This document shows, one piece after another, positions 58,871-64,000 of a DNA stretch of 64,000 bases. Within the stretch, counting starts at the first letter, position 1, and each line of letters begins with the position of its first letter. Below the pieces are notes generated by a model. That model saw only the letters and a program-made list of their open reading frames with translations, did not search any database and was not told where the DNA came from. Origin of the DNA: Pseudarthrobacter defluvii (lineage in GTDB: Bacteria > Actinomycetota > Actinomycetes > Actinomycetales > Micrococcaceae); assembly GCF_030816725.1 (NCBI RefSeq), contig NZ_JAUSYG010000001.1, forward strand, positions 3,286,001-3,350,000, given 5' to 3'. The translations under genes were made by a program, and so were the position numbers.

Positions 58871-60160
58871 GTGAGTCAGATTTCACGCAGGCAGGCAGTC
58901 GCCCTTCTGGGCGCCCTTGGCTTCGGCGCTGCTGCGGCAGCGTGCGCCGGCCCCGGGGGTTCCCCCAAACCGGCAGGTGCCTCCGGACCGGCGGCCCCCT
59001 CCACCGGTGCCGTCACCGGCAAGGTGTCGTTCGCCCACTGGCGCGGTGAGGACAAGGCCGTGTTCGACGAACTCATCAAGCGTTTCGCGGCCAAGCACGA
59101 CGGGGTGGAGGTGGCCCAGGACATCTCCACGTCCAACGACTACAACGCCCAGGCCCTGCAGAAGCTCCGCGGCGGCTCCATCGGCGACGCGTTTGCCACC
59201 TTCCGCGGCGCACAGTTCAAGAACTTCACCGAAGCTGGAATCTATACCGAACTCAAGGACAGCCAGGCGGTGAAGAACTACCAGAAGGGGCTGCTGTCCG
59301 CGGGCCAGAACGGTGACAGCCAGCTCGGCCTGCCCTACCAGGTGGTGTTCCCCATGCCGATGGCCAACCTCGACCTGTTCGATAAGGCAGGCGCGGAGAT
59401 CGCCCCCAAGAACTGGGACGCGTTCCTGGGCATGTGCGAAAAGCTCGCCTCCGCCGGTGTCATCCCCATCTCCTGGCCGGGTGGCGACGTTGGAAACGGC
59501 GGCCAGCTATTCAACTGCATGATCGCCAACAACGCCCCCGTGGACGACATGTGCGCCCAGATCGAACAGGGCAAGCTCAAGTGCACCGACGACTGGTTCA
59601 TCAAGATGCTCAACCAGTACAAGGACCTGCGGCCGTTCGTGCAGCCCAACGCCACCGGCACCGCGGTGGAACCGGCACAAAACCTGTTCTCCCAAGGCAA
59701 AGCAGCCATGCTGGCCACGGGCTCGTACCACCTCGCCGCGGTCCGCGGACTCGGCGCCAAGTTCCCCATCGACCTGGTGTTTCCCAACACCACCTCGGAC
59801 GGCAACGGCAAGTATGAGGGCGCCTACAACGCCACCTTCATTCTGGGCGTCAACTCGGCCAGCAAGAACCAGGCCGCCGCGGCAGCCTGGATCGATTTCC
59901 TCTCCGAGCCGGAGAACGCCGGCTACTACGCCAACCAGACAGCCCAGCACGTGTCCGTGGACAAGGTGGAGTACACCAACCCGGACCTGAAGCGGCTGAG
60001 CCCCTGGCTGCAGAAGAAGACGGCGCTCGCAGCCCGCTTCCAGTTCAACAACCTCGATGTCCGCAACGCGGTGGAAGCCAGCGCCACCGCTGTCATCTCG
60101 GGCACCAGCCCTGAGCAGGCAGCCGCTGCCGCCCAGAAGATTGTTGACGAACGGCTATGA
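58871..60160 (+). CDS. ABC sugar-binding lipoprotein (sulfosugar importer)
   Basis: This 429-residue binding protein has an N-terminal twin-Arg-like signal (SRRQAVALLGALGFGAAAAA) with Cys25 as the lipid-anchored residue. The mature part is a CUT1-type sugar binder: KVSFAHWRGEDKAVFDELIK, NWDAFLGMCEKLASAGVIPI, and MLATGSYHLAAVRGLG. It starts with GTG 58871 after AGGAG. Its place directly after the sulfofructose aldolase suggests sulfoquinovose or its glycosides as ligand; the residues that would contact the sulfonate cannot be judged from sequence alone. Confidence 0.88.
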   Translation: MSQISRRQAVALLGALGFGAAAAACAGPGGSPKPAGASGPAAPSTGAVTGKVSFAHWRGEDKAVFDELIKRFAAKHDGVEVAQDISTSNDYNAQALQKLRGGSIGDAFATFRGAQFKNFTEAGIYTELKDSQAVKNYQKGLLSAGQNGDSQLGLPYQVVFPMPMANLDLFDKAGAEIAPKNWDAFLGMCEKLASAGVIPISWPGGDVGNGGQLFNCMIANNAPVDDMCAQIEQGKLKCTDDWFIKMLNQYKDLRPFVQPNATGTAVEPAQNLFSQGKAAMLATGSYHLAAVRGLGAKFPIDLVFPNTTSDGNGKYEGAYNATFILGVNSASKNQAAAAAWIDFLSEPENAGYYANQTAQHVSVDKVEYTNPDLKRLSPWLQKKTALAARFQFNNLDVRNAVEASATAVISGTSPEQAAAAAQKIVDERL

Positions 60161-61113
60161 GCATCCATCCCGGAACCGCCGCCAAGCACAAGGCACCGGA
60201 CAGTCAGGCCGCCGCGAACGCTCCCAAAGTGCGCCGCCGCTCCCCCACCCGGGTGAATCCGGCACTGTACCTGTTCCCGCTCCCCGCCGTCGCCGTCATT
60301 GCGTTCTTCCTGGTGATGCCCACACTGCAGGCCTTCCAATACGCCATCACCGACTGGAACGGCTTCTCCGCGGCATTCAACTACGTGGGCCTGGACAACT
60401 TCATCCGCGCGTTCACCAACGACTCGCTGTTCACCAACGCCCTGACCAACAACCTGAAGTTCGTGCTGCTGGTGGTGATCGCGCAGACGTTCTTCTCGCT
60501 GATCCTCGCCCTGCTCCTGACGAAGAATTCGCGCGGCAGCATCCTGCTCCGCGCCCTGTTCTTCTTCCCCACCATCCTGTCCTCCGTATCGGTGGCCTTC
60601 ATCTGGAAGTTCATCTACGACCCCAACTTCGGGCTGGCCAATTCTGTCCTTCGAACCGTTGGGGTGGACGGCGGCGCCTACCTCGGCAACGACGCGCAGG
60701 CCCTCTATTGGGTGGCTGTCACCCAGGTGTGGTTCCACTCGGGCCAGATGATGGTGGTTTACATCGCCGGCCTGCAGGCCATCCCGCGGGAACTCTATGA
60801 AGCAGCGGAAATGGACGGGGCCAACAAGTGGCAGCAGTTCAAGTCCATTACTTGGCCGTTCGTGGCCCCCGCCACCTCCATTGTGGTGGCCTACACCACC
60901 GTGCAGTCGTTCAAGGCGTTCGACCTGATCCTGGGCATCGCGGGCAACCCGCCCAAGAGCTCCCTGGACATCCTGTCCACCCGTATTTACAGCACCTTTG
61001 CCAACTCGGAGTTCGGCTACGCCGCCGCCCAGTCGATCATCTTCATGGCGATGATCGCCCTGGTCACGTGGCTGCAGCGCCGCCTGCTCCGGCTGACCCC
61101 GAAGGGGGAATAG
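60157..61113 (+). CDS. Sugar ABC permease, MalF type
   Basis: This 318-residue permease has a long polar N-terminus, then six helices (ALYLFPLPAVAVIAFFLVMP), and the EAA loop ELYEAAEMDGANKWQQFKSI then TWPFVAP. It overlaps the binding-protein gene by four bases (ATGA). It forms the membrane channel with the next permease; no ATPase is encoded in the window, so a shared ATPase is likely used. Confidence 0.92.
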   Translation: MSIHPGTAAKHKAPDSQAAANAPKVRRRSPTRVNPALYLFPLPAVAVIAFFLVMPTLQAFQYAITDWNGFSAAFNYVGLDNFIRAFTNDSLFTNALTNNLKFVLLVVIAQTFFSLILALLLTKNSRGSILLRALFFFPTILSSVSVAFIWKFIYDPNFGLANSVLRTVGVDGGAYLGNDAQALYWVAVTQVWFHSGQMMVVYIAGLQAIPRELYEAAEMDGANKWQQFKSITWPFVAPATSIVVAYTTVQSFKAFDLILGIAGNPPKSSLDILSTRIYSTFANSEFGYAAAQSIIFMAMIALVTWLQRRLLRLTPKGE

Positions 61114-61117
61114 CAGC

Positions 61118-61933
61118 ATGCTCGCCTCGCTAAGCCGCCGCGCCATCCTGGCCATCTATGCGGTCATCATCATCATTCCCCTGACAGTAGTGGCCTTCGG
61201 CAGTTTCAAGTCCACGCAGGAACTTTTCGCCGGGCCGTTCAGCCTCCCGCACTCCCTATCCCCTGACAACTTCGCCGAGGTGGTGGGCGGCCAAAACCTG
61301 GGTAATTCCTTCATCAACAGCGCGATTGTCACGGGCATCTCCGTACCTCTCACCCTGTTCCTTGCCAGCCTGGCCGGCTACGCCGTCTCACGGCTGAAGG
61401 GCTTCATGTCCTGGGCCATCTTCGGCTTTTTGGTGCTGGGCATGGCCATCCCGGCGCAGGCGAACATGGTGCCGCTCTACGTTCTCTTCGGCAGGCTTGG
61501 CCTGCTGGACAGCCTCGCCGGCCTCATCCTGGCCAACGTGGTGTCCACCCTGCCCATCGCAGTGTTCATCCTGGGCGGTTTCATGCGGACCCTGCCCAAG
61601 GAACTCTACGAAGCCTCCTCCATTGACGGCAGCGGCCCGTGGAAAACCTACTCCTCCATCGCACTGCCGCTGTCCGCGCCTTCCATCGCAGCGGCCGCCA
61701 TCTTCCTGTTCGTCATCCACTGGAACGAGCTGCTGTACCCGCTGCTGTTCATCCAGTCCCCGGGGAACCGGACCTTGCCGCTGGCTCTGCTGAGCTTCCA
61801 GGGCGAGTTCCAGACCAACTACCCGCTGCTGTTTGCGGGCGTGACCCTGGCGTCCTTGCCCGTGGTGGTGGCCTACGTCTTCCTGCAGCGCTACTTCGTG
61901 GCCGGCATCACGGCAGGGGCAAGCAAGGGATGA
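61118..61933 (+). CDS. Sugar ABC permease, MalG type
   Basis: This 271-residue permease has six hydrophobic helices (AILAIYAVIIIIPLTVVAFG), the EAA loop ELYEASSIDGSGPWKTYSSI then ALPLSAP, and the C-terminal YFVAGITAGASKG. It starts four bases after the MalF-type gene and overlaps the aldehyde dehydrogenase gene by four bases. It is the partner channel for uptake of the sulfosugar. Confidence 0.92.
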   Translation: MLASLSRRAILAIYAVIIIIPLTVVAFGSFKSTQELFAGPFSLPHSLSPDNFAEVVGGQNLGNSFINSAIVTGISVPLTLFLASLAGYAVSRLKGFMSWAIFGFLVLGMAIPAQANMVPLYVLFGRLGLLDSLAGLILANVVSTLPIAVFILGGFMRTLPKELYEASSIDGSGPWKTYSSIALPLSAPSIAAAAIFLFVIHWNELLYPLLFIQSPGNRTLPLALLSFQGEFQTNYPLLFAGVTLASLPVVVAYVFLQRYFVAGITAGASKG

Positions 61934-63435
61934 GCACGACGGCGGCGCGTGGCTTTGCAGCCGGCGAACAACTTCCAGCCAACGAAAGGCACCCAGTGAA
62001 CCTCAAATCAGCCCGGCACCTCGTGAACGGCACATGGCACGCCGCCGGAACCACCAAGGACGTGATTGACCCGGGCAACGGCAGCACCGTAGGCGAGGTG
62101 GCCTGGGGCGGGGCCGAAGACGCCACCATAGCCGCGGACGCCGCCGCCGAGGCTTTTGGTTCCTGGTCCCGCACCACGGTCCGGCACCGGGCAGACCTGC
62201 TGCGCAACGCCGCCGACCTCCTGGCCGAACGCCGAGACGAACTCGCACACACCCTGGCGCTCGAGGCGGGCAAGCGGCTGCCCGAAGCACAGGGCGAGGT
62301 GGACTTCTCGGTGGAGTACTTCCGCTGGTTTGCCGAGGAAGCGCGCCGTGCCACCGGCACCGTCAGCCCGCCCGAGCTCCAGGGCCGCCGCCATCTCAGC
62401 AGCCGCAGGCCCATCGGCGTGGCCCTGAGCCTCACGCCCTGGAACTTCCCGGTGTCCATCCAGGCCCGGAAGCTGGCTGCGATGCTCGCGGCCGGCTGCA
62501 CGGTGGTGGGCAGGGTCTCCGAAAAGGCCCCGTTGGCTGCCACCGGACTCTTCGAGGTCCTGCATGACGCCGGCTTCCCCGCCGGGGTGGTCAACCTGGT
62601 CCATGGGCCCTCCCGCGAAATCACCGGGGCCCTGATGTCCCACCCGGCGGTCAGGGCGGTCAGTTTCACCGGTTCCACCGGGGTGGGGCGGCAGATCATG
62701 GTTTCGGCTTCCGAGCGCGTGGTCCGGCCGCTGCTGGAACTGGGTGGCAACGCACCTTTCATCGTGTTCGAGGACGCCGACCTGGACGCCGCGGTCGAGG
62801 GTGCCGTGCTGGGGCGGCTCCGCAACACCGGCCAGTCCTGTGTGGCCGCCAACCGGTTCCTGGTCCAGGACAGCATCGCCGAGGAGTTTGCCCGGAAGCT
62901 GGGCGCCCGCTTTGATGCGATGACCGTTGGGCATGGAGTTCCCGACGACGGCGCACCGGTTCCGGACCTCGGTCCCGTGATCGACGCCGAAAGGGTGTCC
63001 GCGGTGCAGGCGCTGGTGGATGACGCCTTGGAGCGCGGTGCCCGCCGCGTCACCGAACGCACGTCTGCCCCCGCAGAAGGTTCCTATCTGGCACCCACGC
63101 TGCTCACCGACGTCCCGGACGACGCACTCCTGGTGACGGAGGAAGTCTTTGGTCCGGCAGCCGGCGTCGTCACCTTCTCTTCGGAGGACGAGGCAATCCG
63201 GAAGGCGAATGCCACGGAGATGGGCCTCGCCGCCTACGTCTGGAGCGGCAGCCCGAAGCGCGGCTGGGACATCCCGGAGCAGCTCGAAGCCGGCATTGTG
63301 GGCGTGAATGACCCCCTGCCCTCTGTCGCCTTCGCCCCCATGGGCGGGGCCAAGCAGTCCGGCCTGGGCCGGGAAGGATCAAGCCTGGGCCTCGAGGAGT
63401 TCGAGGAGGTCCAGTACGTGGCCTGGAGGCCCTAG
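61930..63435 (+). CDS. Aldehyde dehydrogenase, probable sulfolactaldehyde dehydrogenase
   Basis: This protein of up to 501 residues is an NAD(P)-dependent aldehyde dehydrogenase, probably turning 3-sulfolactaldehyde into 3-sulfolactate. Motifs are LTPWNFPVSIQARKLAA with Asn172, Glu270 in LELGGNAPFIVFEDADLD and catalytic Cys304 in NTGQSCVAANR. The Lys usual in the cofactor loop is Arg195 here (TVVGRVSEKAP, normally of the form TVVxKPSExTP). ATG 61930 overlaps the permease stop, but GTG 61996 (VNLKSARHLVNGTW) has its own AAAGG site and may be the true start. The exporter gene begins directly after the stop. Confidence 0.88.
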   Translation: MSTTAARGFAAGEQLPANERHPVNLKSARHLVNGTWHAAGTTKDVIDPGNGSTVGEVAWGGAEDATIAADAAAEAFGSWSRTTVRHRADLLRNAADLLAERRDELAHTLALEAGKRLPEAQGEVDFSVEYFRWFAEEARRATGTVSPPELQGRRHLSSRRPIGVALSLTPWNFPVSIQARKLAAMLAAGCTVVGRVSEKAPLAATGLFEVLHDAGFPAGVVNLVHGPSREITGALMSHPAVRAVSFTGSTGVGRQIMVSASERVVRPLLELGGNAPFIVFEDADLDAAVEGAVLGRLRNTGQSCVAANRFLVQDSIAEEFARKLGARFDAMTVGHGVPDDGAPVPDLGPVIDAERVSAVQALVDDALERGARRVTERTSAPAEGSYLAPTLLTDVPDDALLVTEEVFGPAAGVVTFSSEDEAIRKANATEMGLAAYVWSGSPKRGWDIPEQLEAGIVGVNDPLPSVAFAPMGGAKQSGLGREGSSLGLEEFEEVQYVAWRP

Positions 63436-64000
63436 GTGCTGACCACCGGGCTGGTGCTGGGCGCCGTCGTCATGGGTGCCGGCATGCAGAGGATCACCGG
63501 GATGGGCTTCGCCCTTGTGGCGGCCCCCTTCCTGGTCCTGCTCCTGGGGCCGGTGGAAGGCGTGGTGCTGGTGAACGTCTGCGGCGCCGTAACGGCAGGC
63601 GCCATCATCCTCCGCGTGGTCAGGGACATCGACTGGAAACGGTATCTGCTGCTCGCAGCCTCCGCCCTGCTGGGCATCATCCCGGCCGCATTCCTGATCC
63701 GCCTCATCCCACCGGCGGTCCTGGAGATCTCCATCGGGGTGCTCCTCGCGGCCGGGCTAACGGTCCTGCTCGTCCTGAAGTCCGCCACCCTCCCGGAGCG
63801 CCGCCGCTACCTCTTCACTGCGGGCGGCATCAGCGGGTTCATGAACACGGCAGCGGGCGTGGGCGGCCCGGCTGTCAGCATGTACTCCATTGCCACCCGG
63901 TGGCAGCACAAGTCCTTCGCGGCCACCATGCAGCCGTACTTCTTCACCATCGGCTCGTTCTCGCTGATCTCGAAGGCCATCACGGCTCCCGAGACCTTCC
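63436..64000 (+). CDS. TauE/SafE-family anion exporter (3' end missing)
   Basis: The 188 visible residues of this membrane protein show the TauE/SafE pattern: GLVLGAVVMGAGMQRITGMG then FALVAAPFLVLLLGPVEGVV, and ISGFMNTAAGVGGPAVSMYS with the conserved GGP. The start is GTG 63436, right after the dehydrogenase stop, with GGAGG upstream. The family exports sulfonates or sulfite; here sulfolactate is the likely cargo. The reading frame runs open to the window end. A short frame on the opposite strand (63432-63788) is a shadow. Confidence 0.9.
   Translation, partial: MLTTGLVLGAVVMGAGMQRITGMGFALVAAPFLVLLLGPVEGVVLVNVCGAVTAGAIILRVVRDIDWKRYLLLAASALLGIIPAAFLIRLIPPAVLEISIGVLLAAGLTVLLVLKSATLPERRRYLFTAGGISGFMNTAAGVGGPAVSMYSIATRWQHKSFAATMQPYFFTIGSFSLISKAITAPETF

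Noticed and set aside
63432..63788. 118-codon minus-strand frame at the window end
   Set aside because: It lies opposite the TauE/SafE gene, which has clear family motifs and a start adjoining the dehydrogenase stop.

Overview
The window is high-GC actinobacterial chromosome, most likely Arthrobacter/Pseudarthrobacter (Micrococcaceae). The grounds are strong G/C third positions, frequent GTG starts, ATGA and GTGA gene overlaps, a mycothiol-type DinB protein, a GerW/YtfJ homologue, and a 16S-23S-5S operon whose 16S-23S spacer shows no tRNA gene. The genus is inferred from style and content; no database search was possible.

Layout. Positions 1-3600 hold the tail of a sugar ABC permease and small genes, including a frameshifted GAF/LuxR-type regulator that diverges from an NTF2-like protein. 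Positions 3660-7057 hold PEP synthase and its regulatory kinase/phosphorylase. Positions 7067-15645 form a lactate module: lutABC diverges from a lactate permease, a FadR-type regulator and a large FAD/Fe-S D-lactate dehydrogenase, with three TGGTCNGACCA operators in the divergent promoter. Together with ppsA this gives a route lactate -> pyruvate -> PEP. Positions 16914-24916 are a 5-oxoproline module: pxpA, fused pxpB-pxpC, a biotin carboxylase/BCCP protein, a GntR regulator, the DUF969/DUF979 transporter pair and a DUF2891 protein, with a shared 17-base palindrome at two promoters. Positions 25198-30690 are an rRNA operon on the minus strand with its terminator and pre-23S processing stem. 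Positions 31372-35488 hold small secreted or membrane proteins, including a PASTA/DUF3761 lipoprotein and an HNH/excalibur nuclease-like protein.

Positions 35560-48569 are a glycoside-use island: LacI regulator, cupin, DUF6807 protein, Gfo/Idh oxidoreductase, a GH3 beta-glycosidase that is frameshifted in this sequence, YesL protein, an LplABC-like importer without ATPase, and a GH42 beta-galactosidase. Positions 48937-53863 are ordinary accessory and housekeeping genes (SOUL, MarR-MFS pair, cupin, VOC, DUF1801, SRPBCC).

Positions 53910 to the window end are the most interesting part: a sulfoquinovose (6-deoxy-6-sulfoglucose) catabolic cluster. It has a YihV-like sulfofructose kinase, a YihT-like sulfofructose-1-phosphate aldolase, a sugar ABC importer, an aldehyde dehydrogenase placed to oxidise sulfolactaldehyde, and a TauE/SafE-type anion exporter. 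A DeoR regulator, a 2-hydroxyacid dehydrogenase and a divergent Gfo/Idh-fold protein complete it; the last is a candidate NAD-dependent sulfoquinovosidase. No isomerase is visible before the window ends. Matching 16-base palindromes sit before the regulator and between the two divergent operons.
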